Positions 8,767-17,573 of a DNA stretch of 64,000 nucleotides are shown here, piece by piece. The position numbers and the translations under genes are program-made. The notes under the pieces are model-generated. The model saw nothing but the letters and a program-made list of their open reading frames with translations. It was not told where the DNA came from and ran no database searches. Each line of letters starts with the position of its first letter. Position 1 is the stretch's first letter. Source of the DNA: Hydrocarboniphaga effusa AP103 (GTDB taxonomy: Bacteria > Pseudomonadota > Gammaproteobacteria > Nevskiales > Nevskiaceae); the NCBI RefSeq assembly GCF_000271305.1, contig NZ_AKGD01000001.1:868001-932000 (forward strand), in the 5' to 3' direction.

Positions 8767-11502
8767 ATGACGACGAGCAGACCCGACGGGGACAGGCCCT
8801 GGGCGCAAATCGATTCGCACAAGCTGTTTGCACCACCGAGCTATCGCGGAGCGGTGCAACGGCAGCAGGTGCTCGCCCCGATTCTGGTCGACCCCGCTCT
8901 TCGGGCCGTGGTGTTTCACGCACCGGCCGGACACGGCAAGTCGACGCTGCTGCAGCAAGCCAAGTCCACCTGCGAATCGCAGGGCCGCATCACCGGCTGG
9001 CTCAGCTTCGACGAAGCCGACAATGACATGCGCCGCTTCACGCATCACCTCGATGCGCTGCTGCGCCAGGTCTGCAACACCGTCGAGGCCTATACCGACG
9101 CGCAGGGCTCGGCGCATCAGGCACGGCGCCGGCTCGCCGAAATGGTCACCGCCCGACTGCTGCGGCTCGACGCGCCGGTGGCGTTGTTCTTCGACGAATT
9201 CCAGGCGCTCTCGAACCCCGCGATTCTCGGTTTCTTCCGCGAACTGATCGAGCGCCTGCCCGAGCCGATCACGGTTTTCATCGGCTCGCGGGCGATGCCC
9301 GAACTCGGGCTTTCGCGCCTGCTCGTGCGCGGCCATGCGCGCCTGCTGCACGCCGAGCAATTGCAGTTCACGCAACAGGAAGCCGCGCAGTTCTTCGCCG
9401 ATGCGCGTGACCTGGCGATTCGCGACGACGAGATCGAAGCCATCCATCGCCAGACCGAGGGCTGGCCCGCGGCCTTGCAGCTGTATCGCCTGAGCCTGGC
9501 CAACCCGGCGCTGCGCCAATCGCTCGGTGACCTGTCCGCTTATCGTCCGCGCGAGCTCGCCGAATACCTCGCCGACAACGTGCTCGATCTGCAGACTCCG
9601 CGCGTGCGCAGCTTCCTGCTGCGCACCTCGCTGCTGACGCGGCTTTCGGCCCCGCTCTGCGATGCCCTGCTCGGCTGGCAGGATTCGCAATCGATCCTGC
9701 TGTTCCTCGAACGCAGCGGCCTGTTCCTGCGCAACCTCGATTCCGATCTGCGCTGGTTCCGCTATCACACCCTGTTCTCGGGCTTTTTGCAGGAGCAGCT
9801 GCGCCAGAGCGATCCGCAGCAGCTGCGCGAGCTGCACGTTCGTGCGGCGCATTGGTATCACGCGCACGGCCTGCACGAAGAGGCCATGCATCACGCCGTC
9901 GAAGCCGGCGAGTTCGCGTTCGCCGCGTCGGTGATGAATCTGTGGAGCATGCGCCTGGTCGCCGAGGGCCATCTGTTCACGGTCGAGCGCTGGTACGACC
10001 GCCTGCCGCTCGACGAAGTCGGCCAGCATCCCGACCTCGTCATCAAGGTGTCGTGGGCGCTCGGTTTTCTGCGCCGGCGCCGCAAGCTGCAACCGCTGGT
10101 CGATCTGCTCGATGCGGCCGAGGCGCAATCGAGCAACGAAGAAACCAAGTCGCGCAGCGCGGTGGTGCGCAGCATGCTCGCGCTGGTCGTCGACGACGTG
10201 CCGGGCGCTTTCGACCTCGTGCACAAGATTCCGGTGCGCGCGCAGGACCCGGACGCCTTTCACGCCTTCGAGCTCGGCGCCGCCTGCAACGTGCGCGCCT
10301 TCTGCTCGTCCGCGGCCGGCGACTACGAAGCCGCGCGCGAGGTGCTGGTGCTCGCGCGCGCCTACAACGAGAAAGGCCAGGCCCGCTTCAGCGGCGGCTA
10401 TACGCAGGGCGTGATCGGCGTGAACCTGCTCGTGCAGGGCGAACTGCTGGAGGCGATGGAACGCTTCCGTGCCGGCCTGGCCGAGCACGAGAGCTCGGAT
10501 CAGTCGGTGTCGTCGGCGGCGCTGGTTTCCTGTTATCTGATGGCGCTCTACGACGCCGACGATCTGGCCGCCGTGGTGGCGCTGTTCACGCAGTATCACG
10601 ACATCATTCGCGATGGCGTGCTGCCCGATTTCGTCATCACCGCATATCGCTCGATCGCGCGGGCACACGAAGCGCTCGGCCATTCAAGCAAGGCGAGCGA
10701 GTTGCTCGACGAAGCCGAGAGCATTGCGCATCTCGCCGGCTGGCCGCGCCTGCTCTATGCCGTCGAGTGGGAGCGCGTGCGTCGCTACCTGCTGCGCGGC
10801 GAAGTCGATCGCGCGCAGCTCATCGCGAGTCGCATCGCCAAGAACCCCGGTTTCAGCCTGCCCGAAGGCACCCTCCTGTTCTCGCAGGACAGCGAAGATG
10901 AAACCATCAGCCGCATCCGCCTGGCGATCCATCGCGGCGAAGCCGATGCGGCGCTGGGCCTGCTCGCGAACGAACTCGCTTCCGCGCAGCGCCAGGGGCG
11001 CGTGCGCCGCCTGATCAAGCTGCTGGTGCTCGAAGCGCTGGCCTATCAGCGCCGAGGCAACAGCAAGCCGGCCTCGCGCTCGCTGCGCCGCGCCCTGCAG
11101 CTCGCCGAGCCGCTCGGCTTCATTCGCTGCTTCCTCGAAGAGGGCGATCGGCTCAAGGAATTGCTCGGCGAAATCTATCCTTCGCTGCAGGACCCGGCGA
11201 ACCACAGCGCGGCGGCCGACGCCGGATTGCATCGTTTCGCCTCGCGGCTGCTCGGGCGCGTGGGCGGGCTCACCGCGCCTGCGGTGGTTCCCGGCAAGCT
11301 CGTCGCCGCCGACTCGCTGACCGACAGCGAGCGCAACATTCTCTCGTTCCTCGCTCGCGGAGCTTCGAACAAGGAGATGGCGAACCGCCTGTTCGTGTCC
11401 GAGAACACGGTGAAGTTCCACCTGAAGAACATCTACTCCAAGCTCGACGCGGGCAGTCGCCTGCAGGCGATCAATACGGCCCGCAGGATGGGCTTGGTCT
11501 GA
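8767..11502 (+). CDS. Large ATP-binding LuxR-family regulator (MalT/LAL type)
   Basis: A 911-residue STAND-class transcription activator. The N-terminal NTPase has the P-loop PAGHGKST (residues 53-60) and a Walker-B-like VALFFDEFQ; the winged-helix and TPR-like helical repeats of the MalT family fill residues of about 300-800; the C-terminus is a LuxR/GerE helix-turn-helix (SLTDSERNILSFLARGAS through NTVKFHLKNIYSKL). GAGGAG precedes the ATG. MalT-type proteins are switched on by a small inducer plus ATP; the inducer here is unknown. It stands alone on the plus strand and converges with the AraC gene, so its targets cannot be assigned from position. Confidence 0.9.
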   Translation: MTTSRPDGDRPWAQIDSHKLFAPPSYRGAVQRQQVLAPILVDPALRAVVFHAPAGHGKSTLLQQAKSTCESQGRITGWLSFDEADNDMRRFTHHLDALLRQVCNTVEAYTDAQGSAHQARRRLAEMVTARLLRLDAPVALFFDEFQALSNPAILGFFRELIERLPEPITVFIGSRAMPELGLSRLLVRGHARLLHAEQLQFTQQEAAQFFADARDLAIRDDEIEAIHRQTEGWPAALQLYRLSLANPALRQSLGDLSAYRPRELAEYLADNVLDLQTPRVRSFLLRTSLLTRLSAPLCDALLGWQDSQSILLFLERSGLFLRNLDSDLRWFRYHTLFSGFLQEQLRQSDPQQLRELHVRAAHWYHAHGLHEEAMHHAVEAGEFAFAASVMNLWSMRLVAEGHLFTVERWYDRLPLDEVGQHPDLVIKVSWALGFLRRRRKLQPLVDLLDAAEAQSSNEETKSRSAVVRSMLALVVDDVPGAFDLVHKIPVRAQDPDAFHAFELGAACNVRAFCSSAAGDYEAAREVLVLARAYNEKGQARFSGGYTQGVIGVNLLVQGELLEAMERFRAGLAEHESSDQSVSSAALVSCYLMALYDADDLAAVVALFTQYHDIIRDGVLPDFVITAYRSIARAHEALGHSSKASELLDEAESIAHLAGWPRLLYAVEWERVRRYLLRGEVDRAQLIASRIAKNPGFSLPEGTLLFSQDSEDETISRIRLAIHRGEADAALGLLANELASAQRQGRVRRLIKLLVLEALAYQRRGNSKPASRSLRRALQLAEPLGFIRCFLEEGDRLKELLGEIYPSLQDPANHSAAADAGLHRFASRLLGRVGGLTAPAVVPGKLVAADSLTDSERNILSFLARGASNKEMANRLFVSENTVKFHLKNIYSKLDAGSRLQAINTARRMGLV

Positions 11503-11523
11503 GCCCGAGCAGCGCAACGCAGA

Positions 11524-12537
11524 TCAAGGCTCCGAAGCCTGGCGTCGCTGCTCGCGCAGGCTCTGGCCGTTCCAGCGCCGGAACGAACGGCTGAACGAAG
11601 TCGGTGTGGCGTAGCCGAGGATCTCGGCGATCTGCGCGGCGTTGAGATCCGAGTAGCGCAGGTATTTGGAGGCCAGGTCGGCCCGCACCGCATCGTGGAT
11701 CTGCGTGAAGCTGGTGCCCTCCTGCTGCAGCCGCAACTGCAGCGTGCGCGAGGCCAGATCGAGCGCCCGGCTGATCTCTCCGATGGTGCAGGAGGTATAC
11801 GGCATCAGCGAGCGCACGACGGCTTCCACATCGCGTGCGACATGCTTTTCGCGGTGGCCTTCTTCCAGGCGAATCACGCGGCTGACGAGGGCACGGCCGG
11901 CAGCGCTGCGCGATTTGATCGGCGTGTCCAGCGTCGCCTCGTCGAGCAGCAGGGCGTTGCGGTCCTGGTTGAACCGCAGGTCGCTGCCGAAGACCGCCTT
12001 GTGCAAGGCGAGCGAGCCCGCCGGCCTGGCATGCCGGAACAGCGCCGCTGCGGGCATCCAGCCGCGAGGCATGTGTCCGCGCACTTCGCTGACGATGACG
12101 CTCAGCGCGAACTCGGCCATCTGCAGCTCGCTTTCGTGCTGGGCGGTGGTGGTGGTCCAGCTCACCAGGGCGCCCTGGTTGACTCGTTCGACGCCGACCA
12201 TCGCAACGTTGGTGTAGAGATCGAAGTTATCGGCGAGTTCGCCGCAGAGCTGGCCGACCGTCCGGGCATTGCGAAGCAGAACCCACAGCGGGCCGATCAC
12301 GGTTGCCAGCCGCGCGCCTTGCGCCATCGACAAACCCCAGGTTCGGAGCCTGCAAGCTTCGGCAGCCGCTTCGAAGAAATGCAGGACCGCAGTGCCCGAC
12401 ACCAACAGATCGGGGTCGCTCAATGCTGCTACGGGCAGACCGACCCGCCGCGCGATCTGCACGGGCCGCGCGCGATGTTCGCGGATCAGTTCCGCAGCGC
12501 CGGCAAGTATCACGCTTCGAATGAGAGAACCGGCCAT
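11524..12537 (-). CDS. AraC family transcriptional regulator (arabinose-binding-like N-terminal domain)
   Basis: A 337-residue regulator with the OruR/ArgR-like N-terminal sensor domain (PF12625-like; LFRHARPAGSLALHKAVFGSDLRFNQDRNALLLDEATLD) and two C-terminal AraC helix-turn-helix units, ending ADLASKYLRYSDLNAAQIAEILGYATPTSFSRSFRRWNG. This subtype frequently controls adjacent oxidative catabolic genes. It is transcribed divergently from the Baeyer-Villiger monooxygenase gene across 120 bases, so that operon is the likely target. Confidence 0.92.
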   Translation of the reverse strand: MAGSLIRSVILAGAAELIREHRARPVQIARRVGLPVAALSDPDLLVSGTAVLHFFEAAAEACRLRTWGLSMAQGARLATVIGPLWVLLRNARTVGQLCGELADNFDLYTNVAMVGVERVNQGALVSWTTTTAQHESELQMAEFALSVIVSEVRGHMPRGWMPAAALFRHARPAGSLALHKAVFGSDLRFNQDRNALLLDEATLDTPIKSRSAAGRALVSRVIRLEEGHREKHVARDVEAVVRSLMPYTSCTIGEISRALDLASRTLQLRLQQEGTSFTQIHDAVRADLASKYLRYSDLNAAQIAEILGYATPTSFSRSFRRWNGQSLREQRRQASEP

Positions 12538-12621
12538 GACTTACCCGAAGACGAAAAGAGCTTGCGCATGATGCCATCTCTCTTGCGCGCAATGGCAAGT
12601 TAGATGCGGCGCAAGTGATTA

Positions 12622-12653
12622 CTCTCGCAACACTATAAATAGTGCGAGGAGAG
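12622..12653 (+). promoter_or_regulatory. Leader hairpin covering the monooxygenase ribosome site
   Basis: Inverted repeat CTCGCA (12623-12628) with TGCGAG (12643-12648), enclosing CTAT-AA-ATAG; an alternative register pairs CACTAT with ATAGTG. The 3' arm runs into the Shine-Dalgarno GGAGAG (12648-12653) five bases before the ATG at 12658. It could be an RNA hairpin masking the ribosome site, or simply a dyad bound by a regulator. Confidence 0.4.
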
Positions 12654-12657
12654 CTTC

Positions 12658-14277
12658 ATGAACAACATCGCCACGCTCGATCAACAGCCTCTGGATGCCG
12701 TGATCATCGGTGCAGGTTTCGCTGGCCTCTATCAACTGTGGTCGCTGCGCAAGCTCGGCCTTCGCGTACGCGTCGTCGATGCGGCTGCCGGCGTCGGTGG
12801 CACCTGGTACTGGAACAGCTATCCGGGTGCGCGCACCGATTCGCCATCGAACGTTTATCAATACTGGTTCTCCGACGAGTTGCTCGAAGAATGGAACTGG
12901 CAGCAGCGCTATCCCGATCAGCAGGAGTCGGAGCGCTACTTCAACTACGTGGCCGACCGCTTCGATCTGCGCAAGGACATCAGCTTCAACACGCGTGTCG
13001 AATCGGCGACCTGGGACGACAGCACGCGTCGCTGGAACGTGAAGACCGATACCGGCCTGACGCTGAACACCCAGTTCGTCATCACCGCGATGGGTCCTTT
13101 GAGCGCACCGCTGGTGCCGATGTTCAAGGGACAGGAAAGCTTCAAGGGCCGCCTCGTGCATACCGCGCGCTGGCCACGCGAAGGCGTCGATCTCAAGGCC
13201 AAGCGTGTCGGCGTGATCGGCACCGGCGCCACCGGCATCCAGGTCGTCCAGACCATCGCGCCGGAAGTGGCACATCTGACGGTGTTCCAACGCACCGCGA
13301 ACTATGCCGTGCCGATGATCAACCCTCGCTACGACGATGCGGATCGCGCGGCGATTCGCGCGAAGTATCCGGAAACGCGCAAGGCCATCTGGACCACTTT
13401 CATCGGCTTCGATATTCCGGGTCAGACGCGTCCGTTCTTCTCGATCCCGGCGGATGAGCGTCGCGAGATTCTCGAGGCCCTGTGGGCCGACGGCACGCTA
13501 AGGCTGTGGGTGGCCGGCTTCGCCGAGGTCTTCTTCGATCCGGCCGCGAACCACGAAGTGTCGGAGTTCGTGCGGGAGAAGATTCGCGAGCGCGTCAAGG
13601 ACCCCAAGGTCGCCGAAATTCTCACACCGAAGGATCACGGCTTCGGCACGCGCCGCGTACCACTCGAAAACGGCTACTTCATGACCTTCAATCGCCCCAA
13701 CGTCGATCTCGTCGACCTGCGTGCGACGCCCATCGAGTGCATCACCGAGAAAGGCATCCGCACCTCGGCCGGTGAGATCGAACTGGACGTCATCATCCTG
13801 GCGACGGGTTTCGATGCCGGCACCGGCGGATTCCTAGCGATCGATTTTCGCGGCCGCGACGGCGTATCGCTGCGCGAGGAATGGAAGAAGGAAGTGCGCA
13901 CGACGATGGGCCTGCAGATTCACGGCTTCCCGAACCTGTTCACCACCAGCGCGCCGTACGCGCCGATCGCGGCGTTCTGCAACGCACCGACCTGCCTGCA
14001 GCATCAAGTGCAATGGATCACCGAGTGCATCGACTACCTGCACAAGAACGATCGCGCGGTGATCGAGCCGACGGCCGAGGCCGAGCAGCGCTGGCTGGCT
14101 CACCACGACGAAATAGCCAATCAGACACTCGTCGCCAAAACCAAGTCCTGGTACACGGGCAGCAACATCGAGGGCAAGCATTTCCGGTTGCTCTCGTACA
14201 TCGGCGGCCTGCCCGCGTACATCGAGGCCTGCGACAAGGTGAAGCAAAAGGACTACGAAGGCTTCGAAGTGAGCTGA
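12658..14277 (+). CDS. Baeyer-Villiger-type flavin monooxygenase
   Basis: A 539-residue class B flavoprotein that would insert an oxygen next to a ketone carbonyl, giving an ester or lactone, using FAD and NADPH. It shows the FAD Rossmann motif GAGFAG (residues 18-23), the Baeyer-Villiger fingerprint FKGRLVHTARWP (162-173) and the second, NADPH-binding motif GTGATG (188-193). VGGTWYWNSYPGARTD and the overall length match cyclohexanone/cyclopentanone monooxygenase relatives. The substrate is not readable from sequence. The esterase gene 59 bases downstream fits hydrolysis of the ester product. Confidence 0.92.
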   Translation: MNNIATLDQQPLDAVIIGAGFAGLYQLWSLRKLGLRVRVVDAAAGVGGTWYWNSYPGARTDSPSNVYQYWFSDELLEEWNWQQRYPDQQESERYFNYVADRFDLRKDISFNTRVESATWDDSTRRWNVKTDTGLTLNTQFVITAMGPLSAPLVPMFKGQESFKGRLVHTARWPREGVDLKAKRVGVIGTGATGIQVVQTIAPEVAHLTVFQRTANYAVPMINPRYDDADRAAIRAKYPETRKAIWTTFIGFDIPGQTRPFFSIPADERREILEALWADGTLRLWVAGFAEVFFDPAANHEVSEFVREKIRERVKDPKVAEILTPKDHGFGTRRVPLENGYFMTFNRPNVDLVDLRATPIECITEKGIRTSAGEIELDVIILATGFDAGTGGFLAIDFRGRDGVSLREEWKKEVRTTMGLQIHGFPNLFTTSAPYAPIAAFCNAPTCLQHQVQWITECIDYLHKNDRAVIEPTAEAEQRWLAHHDEIANQTLVAKTKSWYTGSNIEGKHFRLLSYIGGLPAYIEACDKVKQKDYEGFEVS

Positions 14278-14336
14278 GCGCAAGACCCGCGCTTCGATAA
14301 CGACGTCATTGCAAAAAACAAACGAGGAGAAACCCG

Positions 14337-15506
14337 ATGAGCTTGAACAATGCCCTCGACGCGCTGCTGGAATCGGCCGTCGGAAACGCAGACCTGCCTG
14401 GCGTGATCGCCACGGTGGCCGATCGCGATGGCGTGATCTACGAGCGCGCATGCGGCATGCGCGCAGTGGGCGGCAGCACGCCGATGAGCATGGACACCTT
14501 CGTCTGGTTCGCTTCGCTGAGCAAGGCGGTCACCACGACGGCGGCGATGCAACTCGTCGAGCAGGGCAAGCTCGACCTCGATGCACCCGCCGCCAAGCTG
14601 CTGCCCGAGATCGGCAAGATCCAGGTGCGCACGGGCTGGAACGCCGATGGCTCGCCGATCCTGCGCGCCCCGAAATCACCGGTGACGCTGCGTAATCTGC
14701 TCACGCATACGAGCGGCTTCGCCTACGAATTCTTCAATGAGGGCGTCATCCGCGAACAGGAAAGCACGGGCACTCCGAATGTCGTCAGCGGCACCCACGC
14801 GACGATGAACCGCTCGCTGGTCCGTGACCCGGGTACCGCCTGGGAATACTCGATCGGCATCGACTGGGCCGGACGCATGGTCGAGGCCGCCAGCGGCCTG
14901 CGCCTGCGCGATTACTTCGCGAAAAACATCTTCGCTCCGCTGGGTATGGGCGACGTGACGTTCCAGGCCAATGAAGAACAGCTCTCGCGCGCGGCCGCCA
15001 TGCACGCGCGCCTGCCGGACGGTTCGCTGACCGCCATTCCGTTCGGCATTCCGCCCGATGCGGAAGTCGACATGGGCGGCCACGCGCTGTCCGGACGCGT
15101 GCCGGATTACCTGCGATTCTGCCGGGCGATCCTCAACGGCGGCGTGCTCGACGGCAACCGCATCCTCGCGGCGACCACGGTCGAGCTGATGGGCATGAAC
15201 CACATCGGTGACATTTCGGTGCCCAACCAGATCAAGACCTTCATGCCGATGCTGTCGAACGACTGCGATCTTCATCCCGGCGTCGATCTCAAGTGGGGCC
15301 TGGGCTTCGTGCTCAACGTACAGGCGACGCCCGAAGGCCGCGCTCCGGGCACCCTGGCCTGGGCCGGCCTGCCGAACGTCTATTACTGGATCGATCGCAA
15401 GACCGGCGTCACCGTGGTGATCGCGACGCAGATCATGCCGTTCTGGGATGCCAAGGTTCGCAGCATGTGCGACGAGTTCGAGCGGCTGGTCTACCGGCAC
15501 CTCTAG
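14337..15506 (+). CDS. Serine hydrolase of the beta-lactamase fold (family VIII esterase-like)
   Basis: A 389-residue protein with the class C beta-lactamase/esterase EstB fold. The SxxK catalytic motif is S60-L-S-K63 (FASLSKAVT), and Y171 in WEYSIGIDW fits the family's tyrosine motif. The typical LRNLLTHTSGFAYEF segment and a C-terminal WGLGFVLN region are present. There is no signal peptide, which argues for a cytoplasmic esterase rather than a secreted beta-lactamase. GAGGAG precedes the ATG. Placed after the Baeyer-Villiger enzyme, it probably opens the lactone or cleaves the ester made there; that link is inferred from context. Confidence 0.88.
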   Translation: MSLNNALDALLESAVGNADLPGVIATVADRDGVIYERACGMRAVGGSTPMSMDTFVWFASLSKAVTTTAAMQLVEQGKLDLDAPAAKLLPEIGKIQVRTGWNADGSPILRAPKSPVTLRNLLTHTSGFAYEFFNEGVIREQESTGTPNVVSGTHATMNRSLVRDPGTAWEYSIGIDWAGRMVEAASGLRLRDYFAKNIFAPLGMGDVTFQANEEQLSRAAAMHARLPDGSLTAIPFGIPPDAEVDMGGHALSGRVPDYLRFCRAILNGGVLDGNRILAATTVELMGMNHIGDISVPNQIKTFMPMLSNDCDLHPGVDLKWGLGFVLNVQATPEGRAPGTLAWAGLPNVYYWIDRKTGVTVVIATQIMPFWDAKVRSMCDEFERLVYRHL

Positions 15507-15517
15507 GGCTTGGCGAT

Positions 15518-15560
15518 GCAGCGGGAGATGCCGGCTCAGCCCGTCAGCATCTCCCGCTGC
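15518..15560. terminator. Perfect 14-bp hairpin between convergent genes
   Basis: GCAGCGGGAGATGC (15518-15531) pairs perfectly with GCATCTCCCGCTGC (15547-15560). The right arm lies within the last codons of the minus-strand acetoacetyl-CoA synthetase gene and the left arm just after the esterase stop. No T tract on either side. Likely a bidirectional transcription or 3'-end barrier. Confidence 0.5.
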
Positions 15561-17539
15561 TCGCGCGTGAAATCGAGATACCAGTCGAGCGTGGACGGAT
15601 TCATCATCGCGTCGCGGCTCATGGCCTTGTCGATTGGAGTTCCCATCAGGATCTTGCGCACCGGCAGTTCCATCTTCTTGCCGGTCAGCGTGTACGGCAC
15701 GCCCTCGACCTGGTAAATCTGGTCGGGCACGTGGCGCGGACTGCATTGGCGGCGCAGCAGCTCGCCGATGCGTTCGCGCAGGCGTTCGTCGAGTTCGCAG
15801 CCCGTGCGCAGCTCGACGAACATCGGCATGAAGAAGCGCCCGCCCGCGAGCTCGAGGCAGACGATGAGGCTGTCGACGATCTCGGGCAGCTGTTCGACGC
15901 AACGATAGATCTCCGCGGTGCCGATGCGCACGCCGTAGCGATTGAGCGAAGAATCCGAACGCCCGTAGATGTAGCAGCCGCCGCGCTCGTTGAACTTGAT
16001 GTAGTCGCCATGCCGCCAGACGTGGCGATGGCGCTCGAAGTAGGCTTCGAGATAACGCGCGCCGCTGCGATCGTTCCAGAAGTACAAGGGCATCGAAGGC
16101 GATGGCGTGCCGAGCATGAGTTCGCCGACTTCGTCGACGACGCGCCTGCCCTCTTCGTTCCAGGCCTGCACGTCCATGCCGAGCATGCGCGCCTGGATTT
16201 CGCCTGCGTAAACCGGCAGCGTCGGCGTGGCGCCGACGAAGCCGCTGCAGATTTCGGTTCCGCCCGATTGCGAGGTCACCCAGAGATCACGCTTCACGTG
16301 GCGATACAGCCATTCGAAGACTTCCGGCGTGGCCGACGAGCCGGCCACGAGTATGCCTTCGAGCGCGGACAGATCGTGCTCGCGACCGGGGCGCAGGCCT
16401 TCCTTGTCCATGATCTGCACGAGCGTCGGGCTCGCGCCGAAACTCGTGCAACGCGTGACGTCGGCAAGCCTCCAGAGCCGGTCTGGCGACGGGTGCGTGG
16501 CGCTGCCGTCGTAGAGCACGCTCGCGCTGCCGGTCAGCAGGGTGGCGATGACCAGGTTCCACATCATCCAGCCCGTGGTCGTGTAGAAGAACATGACCGA
16601 TTCGGGCTTGAGGTTGATGTGAAAGTGCATGAGCTTGAGGTGCTCGACGAGCACGCCGACGTGGCTATGCACGATCGCCTTCGGCAGGCCCGTGGTACCC
16701 GAGCTGAAAACCACCCAGATCGGATGATCGCAAGGCACGCGCTCGTAGCGGAAAGCGTCGCGCGGAATCGCCGGCTGATCGAGCAGCTCGCTCCAGAGCC
16801 GCGCCTTCGCGGGGCGCTTGGCGTCTGCGTGCAGATACGGCAGCCAGACGACCTGCTTGAGCGTGGGCAGGCGGCTGACGATCTCCTGCGCCTCCTGCTC
16901 GCGCGAAAAATCCTTGCCGCCGAAGCGATAGCCATCGGCGACGAACAACAGCTTCGGTTCGATTTGCGAGAAGCGCTCGATCACCGTCTTGACGCCGAAC
17001 TCCGGCGCCGCCGACGACCACACGGCGCCGATCGCGACCGTCGCCATCATCGCGATCGCGGTCTCGGGAATGTTGGGCATGTACGAGACGATGCGATCGC
17101 CCGGCTGTATGCCCATCGCGCGCAACTGCGTCGCGAGCACGCGTACCTGGTTGCCGAGCTCGCCCCAGCTCATCTGGGCAAGCTCGCGCGTCTCGGACAG
17201 ATGATGGAACACCGTTCGGTTGGCGCTCCTGGTGACATCACCTTCGTGCCGAAGCAGGTGCTCCGCGTAATTCACGCGGCTGCCCTCGAACCAGCGCGCA
17301 CCCGGCATGACCTTGCGATCGATCACGCTCGTGTACGGCGTCTCCGATTGCACGTCGAAGTAGGTCCAGATCGAAGACCAGAAGCCTTCGATGTCGGTGA
17401 CCGACCAGCGTTGCAGATCGTGATAGTCCGCGAAGCGCAAGCCTCGTTCGCGGCGCAGCCAGTCCATGTACTGCGCCACGTTGGAGGCCGCCGCGTACTC
17501 GGGACGCGGCGTCCACAGCAGTTCGCCTTCGTGGACCAT
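15536..17539 (-). CDS. Acetoacetate--CoA ligase (paralog 1)
   Basis: A 667-residue member of the acyl-adenylate-forming enzymes, activating acetoacetate or a related 3-keto acid to its CoA thioester. Evidence is the AMP-binding motif FSSGTTGLPKAIVHSHVG, the acetoacetyl-CoA synthetase hallmarks GELLWTPRPEYAAASN and FWSSIWTYFDV, and the C-terminal catalytic lysine region YTLTGKKMELPVRKIL. ATG 17539 is chosen because it matches the paralog near 23 kb; a TTG at 17587, overlapping the upstream gene by 14 bases, would add 16 residues. Co-directional with the saccharopine-dehydrogenase-like gene 34 bases upstream. Confidence 0.88.
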   Translation of the reverse strand: MVHEGELLWTPRPEYAAASNVAQYMDWLRRERGLRFADYHDLQRWSVTDIEGFWSSIWTYFDVQSETPYTSVIDRKVMPGARWFEGSRVNYAEHLLRHEGDVTRSANRTVFHHLSETRELAQMSWGELGNQVRVLATQLRAMGIQPGDRIVSYMPNIPETAIAMMATVAIGAVWSSAAPEFGVKTVIERFSQIEPKLLFVADGYRFGGKDFSREQEAQEIVSRLPTLKQVVWLPYLHADAKRPAKARLWSELLDQPAIPRDAFRYERVPCDHPIWVVFSSGTTGLPKAIVHSHVGVLVEHLKLMHFHINLKPESVMFFYTTTGWMMWNLVIATLLTGSASVLYDGSATHPSPDRLWRLADVTRCTSFGASPTLVQIMDKEGLRPGREHDLSALEGILVAGSSATPEVFEWLYRHVKRDLWVTSQSGGTEICSGFVGATPTLPVYAGEIQARMLGMDVQAWNEEGRRVVDEVGELMLGTPSPSMPLYFWNDRSGARYLEAYFERHRHVWRHGDYIKFNERGGCYIYGRSDSSLNRYGVRIGTAEIYRCVEQLPEIVDSLIVCLELAGGRFFMPMFVELRTGCELDERLRERIGELLRRQCSPRHVPDQIYQVEGVPYTLTGKKMELPVRKILMGTPIDKAMSRDAMMNPSTLDWYLDFTREQREMLTG

Positions 17540-17573
17540 GAGCGTCCGCGCGGAGTCGAACCAGCGCTCGCCG

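Noticed and set aside
14337-15506. Beta-lactamase
   Set aside because: No signal peptide, and operon with a Baeyer-Villiger enzyme; family VIII esterase fits better.
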